From: Paragorgia papillata
Lineage: Eukaryota > Cnidaria > Anthozoa > Scleralcyonacea > Coralliidae
Reading direction: 5' to 3'
DNA length: 64,000 bases
NCBI GenBank assembly: GCA_035771165.1
Contig: JAWNZC010000265.1
Location: forward strand, 1,313,001-1,377,000
A program made the position numbers and the translations under genes. The notes beneath the pieces are model-generated. The model searched no databases. It was not told the DNA's origin and saw only the letters and a list, made by a program, of their open reading frames with translations. Below are positions 1 to 9,580 of this stretch, piece after piece; the first letter of the stretch is position 1; each line of letters begins with the position of its first letter.

Positions 1-33
1 ACACAGAGCAATATCCAGCTTTAGTAAACTTAC

Positions 34-128
34 ATTTATCAATGCCAGATTTTTGGCTTCTCTTTGGAAACTTAACAGTGGTTTCAAAAAACTCTTCTTT
101 ATAATCAAAATCAGTTGACTGGGATGGT
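34..128 (-). CDS. PAGR1-like gene, coding exon 2 (partial gene)
   Basis: Read on the minus strand, this 95-bp exon follows an acceptor (TTTTGTAG, lower edge at 129) and ends at a GTAAGT donor (28-33). It enters in phase 2, completing a Gln codon with exon 1, and leaves in phase 1. It encodes PSQSTDFDYKEEFFETT and then VKFPKRSQKSGIDK. The acidic TDFDYKEE stretch followed by a basic stretch resembles the FDFDDEPVTPKD...RRRTPGS part of vertebrate PAGR1, and it comes in the right order after exon 1. The remaining exons would lie to the left of the window. The exon is inferred from splice signals and family resemblance; no transcript evidence is available. Confidence 0.6.
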
Positions 129-1513
129 CTACAAAAGAATGAATTTACCTTAAGCATCAAAATTTGGTTGCTTGATTGCCTAATAATGATCTTGTAATCA
201 AGCTAAAATGTACAGTTAAGTTCACAACTTCTGCACACATCCCTGAGAAAATCCCTTGTCCAACTGAGAAATATCCTGATATTCCCTCGAGATAAAGAAA
301 GTTTGGCCCACCATTTTGAATTAGTAAGCTCCCAAGTGAAGATCTGGGAACAAGGATATGTAATGATGGTGATGGTGGTGGTTAGTGACTTGTGGGGATG
401 TTTTCACTTCATATGACATTTCATGGTATCTCACATATCTGAGTATATTTTGTTTTTGGCCACCATATTGGATAACAAATTTGTGTCATCCAACATGGCA
501 GCCAAAAACATTAAAATGTATTTTGATCATGCTAAATATTATTTATTCCAGCCAAAAGTTGGCATGCACTGTATATCAATTCAAACCATTTTCCTACACA
601 TGTTTCTTGAGGTTTGATTGTAAAAATTGCTTTGAATAAAAATTTTGTACATGCATGAAAATTTCTATTTTATTCATTTGACTAGCTACAGTACAATATC
701 ATTAGTAATATTGGGCATTTCACTCGATTACATAGCATGTTCTCAGGATTTGGGGTGAAGGAAAATTCGAGTGTAGAATATATACATTTTAAGACCAGAC
801 CGGGACCAGTTACAAAAAATGCAACTACACAGGCCTTCTGGCAGGAATTGAACCCACAACCTTGCGATTCTAGTGCAATGCTCTGACCACTGAGCCACGG
901 AGGGTGTTGCCAAGAGCTTACTTTCAGAAGGCCATTAGTTTCAGGTGGGAAAAAAGTGTTGGTATAATGGCTAAATATTTGATATATTTACAATGCAAAT
1001 ACAAATGAATTACCACACATACACATGACTATTCGATGCTTATTTGGTGAGTTTGTTAACTTTGTTTCTGTTTAGTTATACATGGATGCAAATTTGAACT
1101 GTGTATTTGTAACCTTCTAATACATATATATACATTCATACATTATGTGTTTATGTGGTTGTAGAGGCTCTCAGGGTTTATGGCTAAGGAATCATGTCAG
1201 TTCATTACTATTTGTAAGCATCTTTTTCCAGATAAATGTAATACATTACTTTAATATTTGTTACTTTCAGGGGGACTGCTACTTTCAGGAGTTATTAGAG
1301 GTATCAACAATTAGCTGTTACTTATGGGTTACTTTTACTGGGTACTAGCCATTACTGGGTAACTGGGGGCTGCTTAGCTGTTGAGGGGAGGGGGGGGGGG
1401 GGGGTTATATTGAAGTTGAATTGATTCTCAAAATTTGGAAGCACTGTGAATTAATATTTTTAATTATCTTAGAAATTTTGTCAAATAAGACAAACTTAAT
1501 TTCTGTCACTTAC
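129..1513 (-). other. Intron of the PAGR1-like gene
   Basis: This 1.4-kb intron is bounded by a GT donor at 1513 and an AG acceptor at 129 on the minus strand. It contains a tRNA-derived SINE-like segment (about 745-905) and a poly-G run (1386-1404). I see no further exon in it. Confidence 0.55.
745..905 (-). repeat. tRNA-derived SINE-like element
   Basis: On the minus strand the head reads like a tRNA. There is an A-box-like TGGCTCAGTGGTCAGAGCA and, about 35 nt later, a B-box-like GGGTTCAATTCC. It does not fold as an intact tRNA. The body (through GAATTTTCCTTCACC) is shared with 7205-7350, so this is a dispersed family rather than a tRNA gene. Confidence 0.6.
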
Positions 1514-1848
1514 TGTGTCTGTGTAGTGACAGTAGTGTTGTCTGTTCTGGCTTCAGTTTTGATCGATTCAGTTTCATTATCCAAAGCTGACACAGTTGGA
1601 ATATTTTGTGTTTCGACTTGTTCTCCTTTTGAAGATAATCTCTGGCATTGAAGAGTAATGAAACCATCGTTTGCTATTTGTTCATATAAAGCAATCAAGT
1701 TCGTCGGGACATTTTGATCAACAAAAGTTTTGGAACCACTCAGCTGTGACAGTGAACTGAGTTTCTCTAATCTTGTATTAATAATCTTCGACGTATTATC
1801 CATATTTTCCTCCTCTTCACTGTCGGAAATATGCCATTCTTCCTCCAT
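1514..1848 (-). CDS. PAGR1-like (PAXIP1-associated glutamate-rich protein) gene, first coding exon
   Basis: The ATG is at 1848 with an in-frame TAA two codons upstream, which fixes the start. The exon encodes about 111 residues and ends in phase 2 at a strong GTAAGT donor (1508-1513); the apparent stop at 1510 lies inside the intron. The N-terminus EEEWHISDSEEEE resembles the EEDWCVPCSDEE motif of PAGR1. Residues near 48-70 (VPTNLIALYEQIANDGFITL) match the PAGR1 core, a Pro-rich lead followed by xxLYExxAxxGxxxLQ. In vertebrates PAGR1 (about 254 aa) is a nuclear partner of PTIP in the MLL3/MLL4 H3K4 methyltransferase complex. The assignment rests on short motifs recalled from the family, so it is likely but not certain. 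The gene is transcribed divergently from the collagen gene, about 2.5 kb apart. Confidence 0.68.
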
Positions 1849-2143
1849 CGTTTATTCCCATAGAAAAAGGTTCATATAGAAGTTGCTACAAGCAGGTGTT
1901 TTAATCATAATTTGTCTCTTTGCTCGATATCATTTATATATGACATATATATAAGTAATTTATTTCCCACAACTGGACATTGGACACAGGGAGCCCACTC
2001 ACACAAATACTGCATAATCGATTGCCTCGTACCCAGGATCAAGAGTACTGGCTGTATTTAGAAATTTGAGGAAGAACCCTCGCACATAAATAGTTCTTTT
2101 TTCGACCTCAAAACACCTTGAAGTTCGTTTAAAAATGCTCGGT

Positions 2144-2269
2144 ACCACAAAGACTTCTGCTTTCCTATTGGTTAAAATTTCGTGCGTTTTTAGTGGCTAT
2201 GAGTAAAACTGCAATCGTCATAAGTGGATTTAGCCCTGATGACGCGAGAATGAAATTAGTGGTTACCAA
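2144..2269 (+). repeat. Partial MITE copy (same family as 22386-22594)
   Basis: The internal sequence AAAGACTTCTGCTTTCC through GATGACGCGAGAATGAAATT is almost identical to 22433-22549, but the terminal inverted repeats seen there are lost here. Confidence 0.75.
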
Positions 2270-2689
2270 CCAGGCTAGAGTACACGTTGACCTTTCCATC
2301 ATCTTTGCATCATATTACCAAAACAACTTTATATATACTTGCATGTATTAAAATTACTGAAACTTTTTAAGTTCTGCTCGTAGCTCGTCCAAGAGTTTTT
2401 TGGCAAAGTTTTTGTGACATAAATTGTTTGTTTACAGTAGTTTTTTTGGGTTTTTTTTAAATACTAGTGGATTACTGGTGGATTGAGGACAAATGAAGCC
2501 TTGTACTTGTTTTCTGAAATTACAAAACATTCATTCATTTTTTAAAAAGCAATAATTATTTATATATGCTCCAAGAGATTTTGTTTTCTTTTATGGGGCC
2601 GGGGTACGTTTACCTCGAAAAGGTACAGTTTTAGTGTTCAACGAGTTAAGCCGGGGGGGGGGGCAATGGCGGTGGATTACCAAGTAGGC

Positions 2690-3130
2690 CAGAGTTGCAT
2701 GTTTAAGAGTTTTCAGCCGTTGTTCGGTTACTTGGATACAGGTCTAGGACCATGTAATGGTCCCCAGCCTTGACCTGTCCACCATGCCCCGTGTCTGCAC
2801 CTATCACACTGATTATTTCGGTGGAAGTTTAATTACTGTAGTCGTAGATTAATGGGTGGGATGGAGGGCACAAATTTTCCTCTCTCGCTGTCTTCTTTAG
2901 CTATCGACTACGCAGATTAACGGCTCTATCAAGCTGGTTCTCCAGAGCGTACTGTATGACACCTGAGAGTTCTCGTCTCTTTAATAGGCTTGCTATCGCC
3001 CCATGCCCTGCGCGTTCCTTTGTTGTTAACCTTGGTTATAAATAACCTCATCGAATTCGCCAATGACGGTGTGACCGGGGTGCCCAAATTATCTCTGGAT
3101 ACGGCACTGATATCGATATCAGTTTTTTCA
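2690..3130 (+). repeat. Diverged dispersed repeat, copy 1
   Basis: Several blocks match 6640-7080 in the same order and orientation: CACCTATCACACTGATT...GGTGGAAG, GGGATGG.GGG.ACAA, and TTAACCTTGGTTATAAATAACCTCA. No coding capacity is evident. The class is unknown. Confidence 0.5.
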
Positions 3131-3380
3131 TGCACTAGGAGGCCCGTGAATTTTATTTAGCCTACAGGGCCGGAAACTGGTAATCCGCCGGCGCCACTAG
3201 GAATGGGTGTGTCCGGAGGATTACCTACCCCCCGCCAGCGGGTTATTAGGAAGATGTTTATGGAGAAGCGAGATATCCTGCTAACCGTGCTATCTCTAGA
3301 ACAAAATGCTTGATTGCACTCGCTACAGTGGCTACACCATATTGTTGTAGACAAAAAAACAACTTTGCATGTCCCTTAAG

Positions 3381-3438
3381 CCGGTTTTCCACTGGCAAAT
3401 TCTGTCACGCGAAGCGACATTTGCCAGTGGAAAATGCT
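3381..3438. repeat. Short inverted repeat
   Basis: TTTTCCACTGGCAAAT is followed about 20 nt later by its complement ATTTGCCAGTGGAAAA. It looks like a deletion remnant of a MITE. Confidence 0.6.
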
Positions 3439-3655
3439 TTATTCTATATACTATAAAGAATGGAACATTAAAATAACCATCATTCTAATATAATTTGATG
3501 TAATAGAACAAACAGAGAACTTTATGGCAATATTGTTCAGTTAAATGTCTTTGGACACCAAGAGCAAGGTTGGCATTTCTTGGCTGAATGCATTTTAGCT
3601 CTCTGGTTATCAGGAGCTAGTTAACAGCCAACCAGTAGTTTAGTTCAAAATTGTT

Positions 3656-3749
3656 TTCAGATTATAACCTCAATCGGCTGTTATACCATTGCATGCGCGA
3701 TTTTCAGATTATAACCTCAATCGGCTGTTATAATATTGCATGCGCGATT
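3656..3749 (+). repeat. 47-bp tandem duplication
   Basis: The unit beginning TTCAGATTATAACCTCAATC and ending GCATGCGCGAT occurs twice back to back with only a few mismatches. Confidence 0.85.
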
Positions 3750-4347
3750 GCTCGTGTGCAAAATTGTTGTCAATCATCATCTATAGCATCAATGAAACAA
3801 TTTTTCCAAATTTTTGACCAAAAATTAGCGCTGCTTACTTTGTTTCTTGGAAAAGTATAAGTAGCGTCAAGTCGAAAGTTGTTCAGAGTTAATATTCTTC
3901 ACAAACGTACTTTATTATTTTTTCGCAATATTTATTCTATTGACTTTTTTTGGAGATATTTTTTCTATTTGCTATCTTTACATATTTATCCGTGCGGATA
4001 AACCAACGGCGGAAAGAAGTAAAGTCTTTATTTTAATCCTATAACTTTTGAAATGTAAACTGACTCTAGTTGTAGAGCCCACTTGTTTAATCAAAGGTAT
4101 TTCCATCAAAGAACCGTTGATTAACTTTGACTGGATCCAATAACAACTTAAAAGGTGCTGATTTACATCATTAATTTACTTAAAACGGCTCACTCCCGCT
4201 TTACCTACTTCATCCATACTTGTGTGTCAGTTCACCGTGTCAAGAATCTTTTGGTCTGTTCAATAGTATTTAAACAGAAGCTGTGGATTCTTATTTGTGC
4301 GGTTAAACGAAGTCTAGGATAAACACAAACTGCTGTGATTTGCAAGC

Positions 4348-4420
4348 ATGATCGGGGCACGTAGCTGGCCGCTCGCAGTGCTTGTCGTTCTTTTTGTTAT
4401 TCGTGAAACAGTCTCACAAG
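4348..4420 (+). CDS. Collagen exon 1a: signal peptide of the WAP-containing isoform
   Basis: The ATG at 4348 opens MIGARSWPLAVLVVLF followed by VIRETVSQ. This is a basic n-region, a hydrophobic core of about ten residues, and a plausible signal-peptidase site near ETVSQ. The exon is 24 codons plus one nucleotide (phase 1), ends at CAAG/GTAACA, and joins the WAP exon in frame. The neighbouring ORF in another frame is a shadow. Confidence 0.8.
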
Positions 4421-5605
4421 GTAACATATTGTTGAATATAGACTATGTAAATATTGAATTATTTTCTTTGTACTCTACTGTACAGTGCGCAATAGATATA
4501 AGTGCGCATGGTCTTTCTTGTTGAACTTTAATTTGAATACCAGACAGACTCCTTCCTATGGCTATCTAGTGCGTCTACACCAACCAGTAATCTGGTTTAA
4601 TTATGGGTATATGAAATATGTGCGCAAACCACAACACACCTTTGCACAATACTTCGTCGAAGAAACGTTAGAGACCTACTAGATATAGGTTCATGTAAAT
4701 TTGACAAAATTATGTTTCGTAATAAACTTTATTAAATACTCAACAATTCCGTGACAATCAAGGCATTGTTCACCAATATGAAGATTTTAATTATGTTTTC
4801 AATTTCTAAAAGAAAATACATCGTCTCGACGGGAGACAAGTCACAACATTTTAAACCAAGATCTGTTATTAGTTGAACCACATAGTGCATAATGGCATTC
4901 TTTTTAATCTTTAGTTTCTGATTTGACAGAATGAATTATACAGCATACCCAAATATTAAAACTTGAACTCATTTATTTTTTAGCGATTTTGAAATAAAAG
5001 TTACAGTAAAAGTACAATTCAATAATCTGATATAATTGAAACCACACGTATTAATAACTCAGTCTGCGTGTTTACCATAACACGTATGCATTAAAAAAGA
5101 ATGGTAAATATTAAATATAAAACTTGACATCTATCACTGGCATTACTTACAAATATGGGACCAAAGTCAGACTGTGGTCATGAGATCAGTATAATCCTGT
5201 AATTAACTGGATTTATTTTTGACTGTTTTTTAAACATGACGATTTGCAACAGTGGGCGAAACATTATTAAAGATATAGTTAGTTTCGTATCGACAAGCAC
5301 CATTTTCATCCGAATATTGCAGTTTGGAGATCTGAGTGAATGACAGCTCGTGTATTTTACATGTAATATTGCGATTGAATGTTGTTTGAATTTGATGATA
5401 ATTGATAAACATCATGCGATTTACAACAAAGGTTGTTCAACCAACGTTTCCTTTCAGAAAAATAAGAACTAAGAAGCAAACACTTGTCAAGAACGGAGAA
5501 AATTCGATTTATTTCTTCAATTTTTCTTATAGACAACTATAGATACCCCTGTAATCCCCCAATAACCATGACCGTTGTTCAGTTCACCATAGTCCATCAT
5601 AGTCC

Positions 5606-5960
5606 CTCTCCTCCGCAGATCAGGTTAAATTTCGGAAATTGGAGGTTTCGGGGATCGTCAGAGATGCTCCGCACTCCTTAATTAATAAATTATGTCCAGC
5701 TGACGATTTCGGTGCTTACTTTGTGTTTCGCGCACGAATTTGTTATTCTTTGACCCTGACACTAAAAACACCCTAATCCTAACCCTGATCCCAACCCTAA
5801 CTCTAACCCTAATCCTAACCCTGATCCCAACCTCAATCCTAACCCTAACCACCCTAATGCATATTCGTGCGTGAAACACAAAGTAATAACCACGATTTCG
5901 ACGTATCTCCGACGATCCCCGACATAGCCGATCTCCGAAAGAACGTCTGCGGAGGAGAGA
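5606..5960. mobile_element. MITE with degenerate 60-bp TIRs and telomere-like core
   Basis: The left arm CTCTCCTCCGCAG...TTTCGG...GGGGATCGTCAGAGATG is matched by an inverted right arm ending GTCTGCGGAGGAGAG. A related element with the same TTTCCTCCGCAGA termini lies at 19137-19774. The core holds (CCCTAA)-type repeats. Confidence 0.65.
5768..5852 (-). repeat. Interstitial telomere-like (TTAGGG)n variants
   Basis: Runs of CCTAACCCT, CCCTAATCCTAA and CCCTGATCCC are degenerate versions of the metazoan telomere repeat on the minus strand. Shorter pieces occur at 6056-6083, 8704-8715 and 24298-24315. Confidence 0.75.
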
Positions 5961-6639
5961 GTCGATGGACGCGCGAAGTCGGTGAAGAGTTCAAAACTAC
6001 AACATTTTGGTAATAATTCCATGTCCTAAATAACCCAGGTACTTCATGAAAGCCTGACCCTAACACACACCCTAATCCTAACCAATAAATTCGTGAATAT
6101 AGGACATGGATTTATAACCAACATTTTTCCCTCTGTGAACTTTAATAAACCAAGGGCTGGTCAATATTAAAATAGTTTGTAACGCCATAAAACGCGTGGA
6201 GGCGAGAGGTAACATATACAGGCAAGATATATACGATAGCTATACATAATTACTGTATGTTATGTATGTATGTATGTTTATAATAAGTATTAAAATATTA
6301 TAAATATTATCCAACGCTCATTCCAAAACGAGTCAGTGTTCTTCCTCTGATTTCTAAACTTTAAACAACCAAGCATGTTAAAAGTACTAGGGTTGAGTTG
6401 AGTTTTTTTAACCAGCTTGGCTGTATTTAGACATTGGAGGAGGAACATTGTTTCTCAAACGAATCAATATTTTTATAAGAGGAAATTGATCGAAAAGTTT
6501 GCTAAATTTAACCGTAATTTCCTCCGATTTCTAAATACTGATTAAATATTTATTTATTTTGAATTTTTCTTATGAATTATGAGAATTATATTTTGCTTCT
6601 ATGCCAGGTTAATATCTGCATTCACCTTACCATTTTGGA

Positions 6640-7080
6640 AGGTTAGTTGCAAGCTGTAGACCGAGGTGGCCTGGAAACAAGTAGTGGTACTTGGATTCAG
6701 GAAAGATCCATGCAGGTGGTATCTTGAACTGCCAACCACTTGGGCAGCTTGCACCCATCACACCAATTGCTTGGTGGAAATTAAGACTTACCATCTCAGT
6801 GAATTGAGTAAGGGGAGGGATGGTGGGTACAAGATTTTTCTCTAATTTTCCAACATACTGTACATCCGATTACTTGATGTGTAAGTGCACTAATGATTAG
6901 GTCACGCACTTTACCGATCTTTTAGCCATGCCCTCGACTGCCACCCTACACCGATCTTAATTATACATCACGCATGGTTACCTAGCTATTAACCTTGATT
7001 ATTACATAACCTCACTAAATTTAATCCCATTACACAGATATCATTTGCCACTTCATAGTTTACACCTCAGTCAAGTGGTT
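6640..7080 (+). repeat. Diverged dispersed repeat, copy 2
   Basis: This is the partner of 2690-3130. Shared blocks include CACCCATCACACCAATTGC and TTAACCTTGATTATTACATA. No ORF is conserved between the copies. Confidence 0.5.
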
Positions 7081-7204
7081 ACCTAATTAAGGCCTCAAGG
7101 GGAGACATATTTATACTAGTAGTGGAAGTGAAAATCAAATTATTAAGTGGTTGACAAAAGTTTCTTCTCAGAATCGTAATTTTATCTACTGTAGTAAAGC
7201 TGCT

Positions 7205-7385
7205 AGTGGTTCAGTATGTTAAAGGGGTTTTTGGTGAAGAAAAATTCTGAGTGAAACAGTATATAGTTTTTAAGACCAAACCACGATCAACATGAAAATG
7301 CAACATCATATTAGACCTTTCAGCTAGTAGGAATCAAACTAGACCACTGATCTCACTTGGCCTCTATAGCTCAGTGATCAGAGCA
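7205..7385 (-). repeat. SINE-like copy, decayed
   Basis: The body matches 745-830 (GGTGAAGAAAAATTC...TTTTAAGACCAAACC). It is followed by a tRNA-like A-box string in plus orientation (TAGCTCAGTGATCAGAGCA at about 7364), so the unit is rearranged. Confidence 0.5.
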
Positions 7386-7416
7386 CTTAGTTCATTTAGG
7401 GTGGTTCATTTAAGGT

Positions 7417-7941
7417 CAGGGCTGCAAGTAAATATTTTTTCTTGGCAGGACATGTGTCTGATCCATTTCCAATTTTGGTCAGACATTACTAAAATTTGTT
7501 TGGACATAAAACCATTATCACTACATAATTCTTCAGAATACAGTTCTGAGTTCATGATATAAAGCCGGTTTCCATGGCGGTCATCTGACTCGTCTGTTTA
7601 GCGTCGCGCGCGTGTGTTATACTTATACATTGTTTTAATTAACTCCTTGGTACCAGAGTAATTAAATACAGTACTATCAGTTTCTCTCAGAAGACCGATT
7701 CAGTTACGGAAGATTTAAAATTCAAACATGCTCAATCTAGTTGATAGAATTATGAAAGGAAATCGGTATTTTTCTCTCAAAAAGAGAAGTTTCTCTTTCA
7801 ACAGTGTAAAGCCGAATTTCTTGATCAGACAATATGTTTTATTTGCATGGACACTATGTCCGATGACAATTTGGTTTTGTTCTGACATTTGCCAAATTTG
7901 GTCGGACATTGTCCGATGTCCAACAGTAATTTGCAGCCCTG
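7417..7941. mobile_element. hAT-like non-autonomous element inserted in a minisatellite
   Basis: The termini are CAGGGCTGCAAGTAAAT and the inverted ATTTGCAGCCCTG, typical of hAT elements. TAAGGT flanks both sides (7411-7416 and 7942-7947). Minisatellite units on both sides (GGTGGTTCATTTA) show that it landed inside the array. The internal GTCC.ACA repeats are non-coding. Confidence 0.7.
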
Positions 7942-8497
7942 TAAGGTGGTTCATTTAGGGTGGTCCATTTAGGGTGGTCCATTTAGGGTGGTCCATTTAC
8001 ATGTAGAGTGGTCCATTTAGGGTGGTCCATTTAAGGTGGTCCATTTAGTGAGGTCCATTTAGAGCGGTCCATTTAGGTGGGACTATTTAGGGTGGTCCAT
8101 TTAGGGTGGTCCATTTAGTGTGGTCCATTTAGGGTGGTTTATTTAGGGTGGTCCATTTAGGGTGGTTCATTTAGAGTGGTCCATCTAGAGTGGTCCATTT
8201 AGGGTGGTCCATTTAGAGTGGTCCATTTAGAGTAGTCCATTTAGTGTGGTCATTTAGGGTGGTCCATTTACTGTAGGGTGGTCATTTTTGGTGGTCCATT
8301 TATGGTGGTTCATTTAGGATGGTCCATTTAGGGTGGTCCATTTAGGATGGTCCATTTAGAGTGGTCCATTTACTGTAGGGTGGTCATTTTGGGTGGTCCA
8401 TTTACTGTAGGGTGGTTATTTTGGGTGGTCCATTTAGGGTGGTCCATTTAGGGTGGTCCATTTAGGGTGGTCCATTTAGAGTGGTCCATTTAGGATG
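7942..8497 (+). repeat. 14-bp minisatellite (GGTGGTCCATTTAG)n
   Basis: About forty units of GGTGGTCCATTTAG occur, with variants (AGAGTGG, CTGTAGGGTGG). The first units actually lie at 7391-7416, left of the hAT-like insertion. Confidence 0.95.
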
Positions 8498-9580
8498 GGG
8501 TTTATTTGGCTATTTTACAGTTCTATTATGTGAAGCACCAGATGATTATTCAGTACTATAGGAGAAGGTCTAAATTGTAAATGGTTAAAATGGATGGTGC
8601 TGAGCTGTTGGGTATTGTGAAAGAATAAAAATTTGATAAGTTTGTGCATTTCCTAGGTTATAAGTTCATGTCCAAAATAACACAGGTGGTACAAACTTTA
8701 TGTAGTACAAACACAAACCCTAACCCAGGAATTGGTACATATTGAACAAGAACTGATCACCATTTCTCCTGTCATAAATCATTACATTAATGAACCACAT
8801 AGGCCATATGGTTCATAGAGTGTTGTATACTCAATTCTCATATCCTTGGACGTGTCAAACCAGTTTTGAAAACAGGTTTGGTGCAACACACATTCTAATT
8901 GGCTACTGAGCGTGCTTACGCAATGACCAATGAGTTGTTTACGAGTGTAAAAATTAGTGTTCCCGATCTGATCCAGTTGAGCTTCTGTAAGCTTGTTTTT
9001 ATCTCTTTATTTACTATTCAAAACATTATTTCCGTAAAGAAATAAGAATACGTTGTCACAGAGTCAGTATGAAGTTGTTTACAGTGCTTGGGAAGTTACA
9101 AGACGACTCACAGAGCTGGTGAAACACTTGGCTATCGCCTCGCGATCTTCACGTATACAGTCGTGTTTCTGAACTTCTTTGCCAATTTAACTTCGCGCAT
9201 GCGCGACAGGAAAAGTGTCGGATGTTTGCAGAGGTCTCTTTCTTGTAGGGAAACGCGGGGCTTGATATGAGCCCATTGCTACAGGCTTGCTGAGGGTTTC
9301 ATTTTTGACAACTAAGTAAACTTGCATGTGTGGTGTTAAATAGAGTAAGATAACTGATAAAGGGGCCATTTTTGAGAGGCTTATAGGCAGGAATGGGTTA
9401 ATTTTTTTCAGGCCTGACGCTGGCGTCTAAAGAAACATTGGGTTGCAAAATCATAATTTGTTGCCACTTTGTTCAAAATGCAGACTATTTTTCTAGTGCA
9501 AAACTAGTAGTGCAAATATTTGAATCTTGTTAATCTAGGCTGTCCAAAATTGCAATAAATGAAACTTGCGTTACAAGCGC

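Larger units (their letters stand above)
1849..4347. other. Intergenic region between divergent genes
   Basis: This is the 2.5-kb gap between the PAGR1-like start and the first collagen exon. It holds a partial MITE copy (2144-2269), a diverged repeat shared with 6640-7080 (2690-3130), a short hairpin (3381-3438) and a 47-bp tandem duplication (3656-3749). The promoters of both genes should lie at its two ends, but I see no convincing TATA box or named motif. Confidence 0.5.

Noticed and set aside
840..905. tRNA gene on the minus strand
   Set aside because: A and B boxes are present but the acceptor and anticodon stems do not close, and the body is a dispersed repeat. It is a SINE.
5682..6022. 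Minus-strand ORFs with Arg/Val/Gly/Leu repeats
   Set aside because: Translations of telomere-like CCCTAA variants.
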